Part shown: positions 25,664-35,700 of the stretch, piece by piece | How positions within the stretch are numbered: position 1 is the first letter of the stretch | How the letters are laid out: every line of letters starts with the position of its first letter | Assembly: GCA_019459485.1 (NCBI GenBank) | Contig: JAIBEZ010000090.1 | Span: 1-51,843, forward strand | DNA length: 51,843 nucleotides | Source: Prolixibacteraceae bacterium | GTDB taxonomy: Bacteria; Bacteroidota; Bacteroidia; Bacteroidales; Prolixibacteraceae | Reading direction: 5' to 3' | The notes under the pieces: generated by a model | The model's input: only the letters and a program-made list of their open reading frames with translations | Databases searched by the model: none | What the model was told of the DNA's origin: nothing | Translations under genes and position numbers: made by a program

Positions 25664-25686
25664 ATCCCCCGCAGGGGGACTTTAAA
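25653..25686. repeat. Dispersed TCCCCC...GGGGGA repeat at the queC stop
   Basis: An AAGCCCCCTAAATCCCCC stretch, then GCAGGGGGACTTTAAA; the core TCCCCC-GCA-GGGGGA (25665-25679) is a hairpin. I recall near-identical sequences scattered through many Bacteroidota genomes. It begins inside the queC coding region and supplies its TAA stop. Confidence 0.7.
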
Positions 25687-25757
25687 CCCACCAGTCATCA
25701 CGTAAGCGTTACGCACTTTTATCTTGGAATTTGAAACTTAAAACTTTGAACTGTACT

Positions 25758-26228
25758 ATGAGCGACTTAAAAAATCTCGGAAACGAAAGCAAATACCTGT
25801 TTGAATATTCTTCGGAAATGCTTGAAAGCTTTGACAACAAGCATCCGGAAAACGATACGATGGTGAAATTCAACTGTCCGGAGTTTACCAGTTTGTGCCC
25901 CATAACCGGACAGCCCGATTTTGCGACCATTTACCTGAGCTACATTCCCGATCAGAAACTGGTTGAAAGCAAAAGTTTGAAACTGTACCTGTTTAGTTTC
26001 CGCAACCATGGCGCGTTTCACGAAGATTGTATGAACATCATCATGAAAGACCTGATTGCCCTGATGGAGCCGAAATACATCGAAGTCTGGGGAAAATTCC
26101 TACCACGCGGCGGCCTCAGCATTGATCCGTATTGCAACCACGGAAAACCCGGCACCAAATACGAACAAATGGCCGAATACCGTATGATGAACCACGATTT
26201 GTATCCGGAGAAGGTGGATAATCGGTAG
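25758..26228 (+). CDS. queF: preQ0 reductase QueF
   Basis: 156 residues, the short unimodular type. It reduces the nitrile preQ0 to preQ1 with NADPH. The catalytic cysteine is in [20 protein letters not shown], with the QueF motif [20 protein letters not shown] and FHEDC following. The ATG at 25758 gives the usual start; an in-frame ATG 27 bp upstream is less likely. It follows queC by 94 bp and converges on ykvA. Confidence 0.95.
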   Translation: MSDLKNLGNESKYLFEYSSEMLESFDNKHPENDTMVKFNCPEFTSLCPITGQPDFATIYLSYIPDQKLVESKSLKLYLFSFRNHGAFHEDCMNIIMKDLIALMEPKYIEVWGKFLPRGGLSIDPYCNHGKPGTKYEQMAEYRMMNHDLYPEKVDNR

Positions 26229-26268
26229 GTTATTTTCAGTAAAATAAATCGGTGTTTTGAATTGCTTT

Positions 26269-26724
26269 CTATTCCTGACCCGATGCAAATTCCTGGTCAA
26301 GATGATCGAGCTTCACTTCATCGGTTTCTCCAAACCATTTGTGAAGGTGTTCGCGGGCGTTCTTTTTAATTTCAGGAGTAACTTTTGTTGCCATTTGGCG
26401 GAGTATCAGTAACAGAACGCCCACATCATCAGTAAATCCGATTAAAGGGGCAAAGTCGGGAATAAAGTCGATGGGCAAAATGAAGTAGCCAAGTGCCGCA
26501 GAAATAATTAATTTGGTTTTGAGCGAAACATCTTCCGACTTCATCATATATTGCAGCAGCAGTGCCGGATAAACAGCTTTCATTCCGGCGGATTTTGCAG
26601 TTCTCCGGAGTTTTTCCCACAAGGTGGATTCGGTATAATGTTTCCTGTATTTTCCTGATTTTGTCTCATCAGAAAACAGCTTCCATGCATTTGCCCCAAT
26701 CTCTATGGTTCGTAGTTTTTTCAT
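26269..26724 (-). CDS. YkvA-family (DUF1232) protein
   Basis: 151 residues. The DUF1232 core with the PIDFIPDF signature is present: LGYFILPIDFIPDFAPLIGF then TDDVGVLLLIL, which forms a helical membrane-associated hairpin. Function in the family is unknown. It starts 11 bp after the dusB stop, so it probably shares the dusB transcript. Confidence 0.85.
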   Translation of the reverse strand: MKKLRTIEIGANAWKLFSDETKSGKYRKHYTESTLWEKLRRTAKSAGMKAVYPALLLQYMMKSEDVSLKTKLIISAALGYFILPIDFIPDFAPLIGFTDDVGVLLLILRQMATKVTPEIKKNAREHLHKWFGETDEVKLDHLDQEFASGQE

Positions 26725-26735
26725 TTTCCTTTTGG

Positions 26736-27749
26736 CTATTTCAGACTGATATTTGAATAATCGACCCGAACTTCTCCGTACAATTCTTCTATCAGATCCA
26801 ACGTTTCCATAACCGATTCAATTGTTTCTGCCTGTAACAGCCGGATGCGGTGCTCGCGGAAATTGGGTAATGTGGGAAAATATTTGGCGAAATGCCGGCG
26901 CATCATCAAAATGCCGCTGCGAACATTGTCTTTCCATTCAATCGACATGTTGAGCTGATCGCGGACATTCTGCACCACATCTGAAACTGTTGGCGGTGGA
27001 AGCAGTTCGCCCGTTTTTAGATAGTGTTTCACTTCTCCGAAAATCCAGGGGCGGCCAATTGCACCCCGGCCAATCATCAGTCCATCCACTCCGGTTTGAT
27101 CAAGAAATGCCCTGGCTTTTTCCGGTCCGTTGATGTCGCCGTTTCCTATGATTGGAATTGTCATGCGGGGATTGTTCTTCACAGCTCCAATCAGCGTCCA
27201 GTCGGCCTCGCCGGTGTACAACTGGCTGCGTGTGCGGCCGTGAATGGCAAGTGCAGCCACTCCGGCATCCTGCAATCGCTCTGCGACTCCAACAATGATT
27301 TTGTTGTTTTCGTCCCAGCCCAAACGGGTTTTTGCCGTAACCGGTACTTTCACTGCTTTCACAATGGCTTCGGTCATTCGCTGCATTTTTTCAGGATCGA
27401 GCAACATGCCTGCACCTGCACCATGGCGTATAATTTTCTTCATCGGACAGCCATAATTGATGTCGATAAAATCGGGTTGACATTCTTCAGCGACTTTAGC
27501 TGCCCCAACCATCGAATCAATATCGTGTCCGTAAATCTGGATAGCCACCGGACGATCGAAATTGAATAGCGTCATTTTTTGCTTTGTTTTATCAACGTCG
27601 CGGATCAGGGCTTCCGACGAAACAAATTCGGTGTACATCACATCGGCACCGTATTTTTTACACATGTACCGAAATGATTTATACGTCACATCTTCCATTG
27701 GCGCCAAAAACAGCGGCATCTCCCCCAAATCTATAGTTCCGATCTTCAC
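26736..27749 (-). CDS. dusB: tRNA-dihydrouridine synthase (DusB type)
   Basis: 337 residues. Flavoenzyme reducing uridines in the tRNA D loop with NADPH. A TIM-barrel with LAPMEDVTYKSFR at the start, the active-site cysteine in DINYGCPMKKIIRHGAGAGM, the KTRLGW and LAIHGRTRSQLY motifs, and PIIGNGDI plus GLMIGRGAIGRPWIF for FMN phosphate binding. It is followed by ykvA 11 bp downstream and is divergent from the lipoprotein gene at 27822. Confidence 0.94.
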   Translation of the reverse strand: MKIGTIDLGEMPLFLAPMEDVTYKSFRYMCKKYGADVMYTEFVSSEALIRDVDKTKQKMTLFNFDRPVAIQIYGHDIDSMVGAAKVAEECQPDFIDINYGCPMKKIIRHGAGAGMLLDPEKMQRMTEAIVKAVKVPVTAKTRLGWDENNKIIVGVAERLQDAGVAALAIHGRTRSQLYTGEADWTLIGAVKNNPRMTIPIIGNGDINGPEKARAFLDQTGVDGLMIGRGAIGRPWIFGEVKHYLKTGELLPPPTVSDVVQNVRDQLNMSIEWKDNVRSGILMMRRHFAKYFPTLPNFREHRIRLLQAETIESVMETLDLIEELYGEVRVDYSNISLK

Positions 27750-27821
27750 AATCTATATTTTTATAACTTTACGCAACGTGAACAACCTGTTATTTGTATT
27801 GCTGAAACAAAGTGCAATGAT

Positions 27822-28253
27822 ATGAAACTTCTGACTGCAATGAAATATTTACTTATTTTTTCTCTTTTTGCCGGAATGGGGTGCAAAGAAACCATTCTTG
27901 AACAAACATTTACGGTTGGTGAGGAATCTACTTTTCGCGTCAATCAAATTTACACTTCATCCGATGGACAATATACTTTTCAGATTAATGAAATAAATGA
28001 TTCGCGGTGTCCTGAAGGGGTGGTTTGTTTTTGGTCAGGCGAAGTTGCGATAAACTGCGAGTGGATTGTAAATAAAAACAGGACGATTGTAGAACTTCAT
28101 TCGGTTTTAAAAGACCAGCAAAAGGAACCTGGCGGCTTTTCCATTCAAATTGTAGATGTAAAACCGTATCCCAAATTCGGCACTATAAACGAACCCAAAG
28201 ATTTGGTGATTACTTTGCTGATTTCGAAGAAATTGGGTACTGCCAATTTTTAA
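27822..28253 (+). CDS. Conserved small lipoprotein with a CPEGVVCFW motif
   Basis: 143 residues with a lipobox FAGMGC (Cys at about 21). The mature part is beta-rich and centres on DSRCPEGVVCFWSGEVAI, a motif I remember from small exported proteins of Bacteroidota (the two Cys probably form a disulfide). Start could also be the ATG at 27840. No function is known. It converges with the superoxide dismutase gene across a shared hairpin. Confidence 0.75.
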   Translation: MKLLTAMKYLLIFSLFAGMGCKETILEQTFTVGEESTFRVNQIYTSSDGQYTFQINEINDSRCPEGVVCFWSGEVAINCEWIVNKNRTIVELHSVLKDQQKEPGGFSIQIVDVKPYPKFGTINEPKDLVITLLISKKLGTANF

Positions 28254-28258
28254 AAGCA

Positions 28259-28291
28259 AGTGAGCGAATGACATGAAGTCACCCGCTCACT
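28259..28291. terminator. Bidirectional terminator-like hairpin
   Basis: AGTGAGCG at 28259-28266 pairs with CGCTCACT at 28284-28291, with a further GTGAC/GTCAT inner stem. It lies between two convergent genes. T-runs are moderate on both sides. Confidence 0.6.
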
Positions 28292-28317
28292 AAAATCAAT
28301 GTTTTTGATACGGCAGT

Positions 28318-29019
28318 TTATTTCTTTTCGAAACGTTTGCCAACCGTGTCCCAGTTTACCACATTCCAGAAATTGTCAACATATTCAGCCCTTAGATTCT
28401 GATACTTCAGGTAATAGGCATGTTCCCAAACGTCGATGCACAAAAGCGGAGTTCCTTTTTTATCGGCAACATCCATCAATGGATTGTCCTGATTGGGCGT
28501 TGATGAAACGAAAAGTTTACCATCTTTCCCAAGAACCAGCCATGCCCATCCGCTACCGAATTGTTTTTTTGCTGCACCGGCAAACTCTTCCTTGAATTTG
28601 TCCATCGACCCGAAATCTTTTTCGATGGCCGCTTTTAATTTGGCCGAAGGAGTCGTTTTTGTGGGTGACATATTTTCCCAAAAAAGCATATGATTGAAAT
28701 AACCACCACCATTGTTCCGGACTGCTGCTGGCTGTTTGCTTATTTCAGCAAAAAGGCTCACAATATCGAGGTTTGCAGCAGGAGTTTCCTTGATGGCAGC
28801 CAGAAAATTGGTGTAATATGCTTTGTGGTGTTTGCTGTAATGAATTTCCATCGTTTTCGCATCAATGGTTGGTTCGAGTGCATTGTAGGCATACGGAAGC
28901 TCAGGGAAAACACTGTCAATGGCTTTTACAACCGGAGTTGGTTTGTTTACTGCGTAGCCACATGATGTCGAAATAACCAATGCCAATCCGACGAGGGCAA
29001 TAAAAAATGTTTGTTTCAT
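28318..29019 (-). CDS. Exported superoxide dismutase (Fe/Mn type)
   Basis: 233 residues. An N-terminal signal with a possible lipobox (LVISTSC, Cys at 20) precedes a complete Fe/Mn SOD. Metal ligands are the first His in MEIHYSKHHKAYY (H60), the His of GGYFNHMLFWENMSP, and the Asp and His of DVWEHAYYLKYQN. The enzyme converts superoxide to peroxide and oxygen, here outside the cytoplasm, probably at the periplasmic or outer membrane. The metal cannot be assigned by eye. Export is unusual for this cytosolic family in Bacteroidota. Gene stands alone. Confidence 0.93.
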   Translation of the reverse strand: MKQTFFIALVGLALVISTSCGYAVNKPTPVVKAIDSVFPELPYAYNALEPTIDAKTMEIHYSKHHKAYYTNFLAAIKETPAANLDIVSLFAEISKQPAAVRNNGGGYFNHMLFWENMSPTKTTPSAKLKAAIEKDFGSMDKFKEEFAGAAKKQFGSGWAWLVLGKDGKLFVSSTPNQDNPLMDVADKKGTPLLCIDVWEHAYYLKYQNLRAEYVDNFWNVVNWDTVGKRFEKK

Positions 29020-29142
29020 GTCATTAAATTTTAAAATATCAAAACTGTTTACTGTTTAATTGTAAGCTGATAAACAGTCGGCAAGTTCGTTTTGTTTAAA
29101 ATAAAAGACATTCCGCGAAACAAAAAATGTCATTGTTTTGGT

Positions 29143-29418
29143 TTAGTTGCCCAACTCGAACATGCTGGCCATGTCGCTTTTCGACAAAGTTTTAAAAGCT
29201 ACCATTGATTCGGTTTTGGTGATTCCTTCCACTTTGGTTACTTTTTCGGTGATCAGCTCAGCCAGATCGTCGGCATGTGGAAGCCGGATGACAGCCACCA
29301 AATCGAACCTGCCGCTTACTGAATAAACTTCTGTAATCCCTGGCAGACTGACCAGTTGCTCGCCTACTGAATTGATTTTCGTACGTTCGGCGTTGATAAG
29401 TATTATTGCGTTGATCAT
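29143..29418 (-). CDS. Stand-alone Lrp/AsnC ligand-binding (RAM) domain protein
   Basis: 91 residues, only the alpha-beta RAM domain of Lrp/AsnC regulators: LPGITEVYSVSGRFDLVAVIR with the conserved G-x-F/Y-D and a late VEGITKTESMVAFK. There is no helix-turn-helix, so it cannot bind DNA by itself; such proteins form rings that bind amino acids or modulate full-length Lrp proteins. Not in an obvious operon. Confidence 0.88.
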   Translation of the reverse strand: MINAIILINAERTKINSVGEQLVSLPGITEVYSVSGRFDLVAVIRLPHADDLAELITEKVTKVEGITKTESMVAFKTLSKSDMASMFELGN

Positions 29419-29730
29419 GATTATTTTTCCTCCTGAATTAAATGTTGAAATTGCAGGATAAAGTTAAGATTTATCAACTAAAAGAAGGTAATAAATAGTG
29501 AACATCAATTAATTTACCATTGATGTTGAATAAAACTCTGATTATAAATTGCCGTTGACTTTAGTCAACGGGTTGTTGGTAAAAGTGACCATTGGCTTTA
29601 GCCACAATTTTTTAGGCTAAAGCCAATAGGTCTTTTTGTCTCATAATCCGTCAGCTAAAGCAGACGGCAATTAATAGCTTCTGATCACAAAAGAATATCG
29701 AATTTGGAAATTATCTGATTACTTTTTTCA
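29419..29730. repeat. REP-like repeat cluster C
   Basis: Dense palindromes: CCGTTGAC-TTTA-GTCAACGG (29552-29571); ATTGGCTTTAGCC (29591-29603) with its complement GGCTAAAGCCAAT (29615-29627); CCGTCAGCTAAAGCAGACGG (29648-29667), a near palindrome. Outer arms AATTGCCGT (29547-29555) and ACGGCAATT (29664-29672) frame the cluster. All carry a TTTA or TAAA centre. No gene seen. Confidence 0.8.
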
Positions 29731-32700
29731 TTACTCCACCTTCACCCTAATTCCTTCCGAATGTGCTGCAAATTCTGGCGCATACATGCATTGAACCGAT
29801 GTAATTCCGTTAGAGAATTCACCCTTTTGGGTGGCAACCAGCTTGTATTCGAACACATAAGTTCCTTTTGGCAGCCATGATATAAAGAAGTTGGTCGAAG
29901 CATCGAGGGTTGATTCGTAATAACCCAATCCATCTTGCCAACGGTATCCTGAAAGTACATTGACAGGTTCGAAAGCTGATGCCCGCATGTCTTTCAGATG
30001 AATGTATTCCATGTCACGGTCTGACCGAAGTTCAACGCGAACCACAATTTTGTCGCCAACTTTTATTGAAGAATTTTCCGTAATTGGTTCAATCACCGGT
30101 CCGGTTGGCGTATTTACTTCGCGGAATAATTTTTTGTTCAGGCTGAGTGGAGTTTGTGCCGGTGTGATTTTATCCAGCTGTTCGAAATACTGCCAGTACA
30201 TGGCGCCCCATGCAACTGTCGGATTTGGATTGTTAACGGTTACTTTTCCCATTTCAGGCTGAATGGCTGAAGCTTCCCAACTGGTTTTGAAATAGCCTGT
30301 TCCGGCTTCTGGTTTTAGTTCATCCTGTTTGTACGGATCAACTTTTTCGTTACCCACGGTGATTTCAACCTGTTTGTCGGAAGCAAGCAGTGAAGTTCCG
30401 CGCAATAACAATGCATAAACCGCTTCAGTAGTGGCTTTGGTGGTTTTCCAATCCTGAGTCTGTTTTTGTTTCAGTAACCAGATTTTCATTTTCTCCACCG
30501 ATTTCTGATCATTGCTTACTTCGTCGAAAGCCTCGATCAAAAGTGCCTGTGTTTCTATCGGCGCCTGATGCCATAACCAGCCACGCTGCTCGTTTCGCCA
30601 GTACATTCCCAATTCCTCATTGTGCAGGGCGGTTTCCTTCAGCGATCGCATAATCAACGTAGCTGTTTTTTCTTCGCCAAAACGGTTCAGGTACAAGGCC
30701 ATCATCGCTTTCATGTAGTTATTTTGCGACTTCCAGTATTTAACCGACTGGGCTTTGTAGTAGTCAAGCATCTCGCTGTGATCCTTGCCAATCGGGAATT
30801 CGGTATTGAAATAAGTCCGGGCATACAAATATTGGATATCACCATATCCCAGATGATTGTTTTTCAGGTAATCTTTGTCCTCTTTTTTGATTTTTTCAAA
30901 ATCAATTTTCAAAGTTTCATCAAGATAGTCAATAGCTTTTTTCAGCATCCCTTTGATTTCGTTGTTTTCAAGCGGATTTAAAACCTTCAGGGCGTATAAA
31001 TGACCAATGCCGGTTACAATGTGCTGGGTAATGTAACGGCTTTCGGGCATTCCGGCGAACCATGGCCAGCCGCCATTTGGATTCTGCATGTCGCGCAGTT
31101 TTTTCATGGCCGAAGATTGTTCCGAAGCCATCCGGTTCAGGTCGAAAAGCAAACCGATGCGCTGCTTGCGTTCACTTTCGCTGATTGCCTGGCGCACCCA
31201 TGGACTTTCCTGAAGTAACACCGATTTCAACTCCTCGTTTTTTTCAAGGTTCGACTTCAGCGCATCCGGAGAAATATTTTTCCAGGTTTCGAACACGCTT
31301 TTAATTTTCGGATCGCTGTTGGCAATGTGCGTTGCCAGGCTGTTAGCGTAATATCTGCTGAAAAGCTGTTCGGCGCAATCGTACGGATATTCCATCAGGT
31401 AAGGCAATGCCTGCACGGCATACCAGGCCGGGTTCGAAGTATATTCGAGCGTAAGCCTGTAATTTCGCAGCGTTGAGCCAGCCTTTCCGGAATTGATGAG
31501 TTTATCGAAGTTGAATTTCTTTTGCTGCATTCCGTTCACCGGCAAAGGCATCGATTCGGTGACCAGCATCCGGTTGGTCAATACGGGAATTGCTGCTTCT
31601 TCGCCATCGCTGAAAGTGCCTGAACTGGCAGTTATGCGATAAACGACCGCTTGCAAACCTTCAGGAATGATGATTTTCCAGCTTATCGGTGAACTGATTC
31701 CTTTATTTACGATGAACGGAATACTTGCCTGTTTCAAGCCCAACAGGTTGTCGATTGGTTTCATGGTCAGCGCGTCGAAGAAATGCAATTCGGCTGTACC
31801 CAAAAGAGCGCGGTCGCTGATGTTCGAGATTTTTGCAGCGAATTCCATGGTATCGCCTTCGCGCATAAAACGGGGTGCATTGGTGAAAATCATCAGGTCT
31901 TTTTGTGTCACCAGTGTTTTCTCGATCTGTCCGTATTTCAAGTCTTTGGTATGTGCCAAACCCATTATTTTCCAGCGGGTAAGGGCTTCCGGAGCTTTAA
32001 ATTTGATGACAATTTCACCGTTTTCATTGGTAGCCAGTTGCGGAAAGAAAAAGGCGGTTTCGTTCATATTTTTGCGGATCTGGATGGTCTGCGGTGCTGC
32101 AGGTTTTTGAACCGGTGTGCTTTCTGCAATCGACACTTCTTCTAAGGAAGATGCACTTTCCTTCATTCTCCCATATCCAATTGTTACAGCATCGGAAATT
32201 TCTAACTGATCTTCGACCACACTAACTCCCCTGATCATTATACTCCCACTCTTCATCATTCTTACCATTCCTCCTGAATATCCATAGTCAAATCCAAACC
32301 AGTTCAACTGGTCGTACTCACGTGATACCGGCTGGAAAAGCATTTCAGGATAATTAAACTGGTCGCCGGTTTTGATTCCGAAACATTGATTGTCGGTCCA
32401 TGGCCGTGCTCCGTAGTAGGAGTTGAAAATGTTGAGCGACCAGTCGTGCGGAACAAATGCGTCGAGCGAAGCATCGTACATTCCGGCAAGCATTTCGGCA
32501 ACGGCTTTTTCGCCCTTGCTGTCGCGCAGGGTAATCTGCCATTCTTCTTCCTGTCCGGGCAGTATCTTGTTCCGGAAAGTCGCGAATTGGATGTCCAGTT
32601 TTTTATTGGTGTACGGAACGGTGATTGCCCTGCTTTCCATGAAAGAACGGTTGTTTTTCACCATCGCTAGATTGATGGAGAAATTGCCCCGGTATTCTTC

Positions 32701-35700
32701 TTTTACGGGAATACTAATTAGCTTCTGCTCCTTGTTTAGGATGAGAATTGTACGGCTTATAATCTTGTCCTTCAGGACAATTTCATAAATAATGTTAGCT
32801 TTTTTAAGTGGTGTGGAAATTAGAAACTGAGCATTCTGCCCCGGTTCGGCAGTTGGAGTTAACAGGGTAAATGTAAAAGGCGAAACGGTTTCGGTTTTGA
32901 CAGATTTCGGCTGAAATGCGTTGAAATATTTTTGATAGACAACCTCTTCTCCGAAAGCATCCTTTGACTTAATTTCAATCACATACACGCCTGGTTGTAT
33001 GCCGTTTTCAGGCCTGAAAAGCGAATCGGCCGGTGTACTGAAGCTGGCTGAAAATACTGTACTCTCTTTTGCCCAGGTGGTTACATCGTCTTCGTCGTTA
33101 TAGACTTCGCCCGGAAATTCCTTTTCAAATTCCTTTTTTGTCATCGTGAATTTATCCGGATGTTGCCATTTGCGGGAATACAGCACCTGATTCGGTTTCC
33201 GGAGTTTTGAGATGGTAATGTTTCCTGAAGCGGCTTCTTTCTCGCCGTTCAAATTGGTTGTGGAAAGTGAAAACTGAAAGCCCTTTTCAAGGTTGATATC
33301 ATCTGCCAAATCTGTTTTTATCAGGAGTGCCTGGTATCCAACAGAAACAGCCGTTTCGGCGCTGTGGCTTTCACCGTTGACGTCGGCTACATCGGCATAA
33401 ACGGTATAGGAAAATACCGGATTGCTTTTGCGGTCAAGCGAAAGATCGGGAATTGCCTTGAAGGTAACTGAAAATGATCCATCGTTTCCGGTCACTGCTT
33501 CCCCATTGGTAATTTCCATTTCCGCTGATCTTGGCATCCCGCGCCAGTTCCACCAATAGTAAGGGAAATGAGTCCGACGAACCACCCTGTAATTCACTTT
33601 GGCATCGGAAACCGTACTTCCGGCGTAAGCCATTGCTTTTCCTTTGGCAGTGACCATTTCGCCCAGTTTGTACGATCCTTTTACGGGTTCAAATGTGACT
33701 TCAAATTTGGGTCGTTTGTATTCTTCAACGCGAATCGAAACGCCACCTGATTGGCAATTAATATTCATCGTTCCGGTTAATGCTCCTTGTGGTGCAGTGA
33801 AACTTCCGGCGAAAGAACCAAATTCATTGGTCGTAAGATTTAGCTTCGAAACTACCTGACCGTTTGCATCAGTGAAAGTAACTTCGGTTTTGAACCGCGT
33901 TTTTATCTTTACTTCTTCCCCTTTTCGTTCCAGTACAATTCCCTTGAAATAGATCGTTTGTCCCGGACGGTAAATGGCACGATCGGTAAAAAATTGTGTC
34001 TGAACAAAGGTCTGTAGCTCACCCTCCTGATGAAAATAAGATGAAAAATAGCTTTCTGTAATCAGCTGATCGTTTTTGGATTTGAAGACCAGGTAATATT
34101 GATTGAACTTTCGATCATCGCTTCTGGGAGGGATACTTACTATTCCTGATCGATCGCTGACATAGATATCGCCTTCCTTGCTATCGAATTTGCGGGCATT
34201 TGAATTATAGTCACGGTAAAATGGCTGGACTTTTACACCTGAAAGCGGTAAACCCGAATCGCGGTGTAACACCACAATTTCGTTGTTCCCTTCGCTGTCG
34301 TTTCGGCTGATAGAACTGATATTGCTTGCCCAGAAACTGTTTGCTGTTACCATGGCAGATTTGGATGGAAATGTGGGATCGCTGCTTGCCAGAAGTACAT
34401 AAAACCCTCTTGACATGGCGGGTAGTTTTATTTCGGCGGAATGATTCCGGTAATCTCCATCATCGGGAAGCGCCTGTTCCCAGCTTGTTTCTGGTTTTAT
34501 AGTACGATATTTTTCGAGACGGATTTCAGCATCTTTCTGCAGATGTTCACGTTCAGTTTCGGGATCTGTTTTCAGGAGGCGGAAGTAAATTTTGGAGACA
34601 TTTTGATAGTTCACCAGTGCCAGCGAAGGTTTCCCTATGATGGTGATATAACTCGTTGTGATGGACAAGGACGGTTGTTTGATACTTTCGATCAGCGAAC
34701 GGCAATTTGCAGCGCCAAAACTATCCGGAAAACGTTTTATCGCTGCCTGACAAATTTCAAAAGCTTGTTTTTTATCCCATTTATTTTTTTCTGAAACGAC
34801 CTGATTGGATGTTGATCCACCTTTAAAAGGAATCACTTCCTGCTCATTGTCGTTGTTCAGTTGAACTGCAATCTGCCAGGAAACTTCGGTGGATGAGGGA
34901 TGATTAATGTATTTATTTTCCAACAGATACAAAGCGGCAAGGTAAAGGCTGTCTTTTTCAGGCAGCGTACTTTTCGAATGAACGAAAGAAAGCCGCTCCA
35001 AATCAACATCAATCAAGGCAGTAGGATCTTTGTCGTTCAGATGAAGATTAACGACTTCCTGGTAAAGTTTCAATGCCTGAAATTCAAACGAAAAAGCATC
35101 CGGAGAAATGATTTTTAATGTTGAAAATTGGGTGGAAGTTCCAAAGAAATCATCGCTGTCCATTAAAAAAGTAATTGCCGGTTTTGTCAGCCCGGCTTCT
35201 GACGATGAATAAAAGTCGATTGCCCGGTGCGCCAGAAAATCAAATAAAGTGGGCCTGAATTTCTCCGAATCCTCTTGTTTGATCAGTATTTCGGAGTACG
35301 AGCTTAAGTCGGTATTTTTGAGCAAATCTTTATCCGACAGCGATGCTGCATAGTTCTCCATGCAGGCAGATACGATTTTTTTCAAATCCCATGTTTTGAT
35401 GTCTCCCGGCAGAAAATTAGCAGTTTCGCTTCGCTCGTGTATCTGCCAGCGGTTGTTCTGGTAATAGCGCCAGTAAAGTTCGGCCACCATTGAATGTAGT
35501 ATTTGCTTCATCGGAGCTTTTGCCGATTGAACTTCAAGTTGAGTCCGTCCGATGCTGTTTTCAAGATAATCTTCCTGAAAATCGGCTTCCAGTTTCATTC
35601 GGTACAACGATGCTTTTACAAACTGATCGGCCTGGTTGGAGGCTTTTGTTTGATCATAGATGCGATTCACGATATCGAGCGCACTTTGCGACTGTCCAAG

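Noticed and set aside
27024-27569. 181-residue open frame antisense to dusB
   Set aside because: Shadow of the dusB coding frame; low-complexity cysteine and histidine pattern without motifs.
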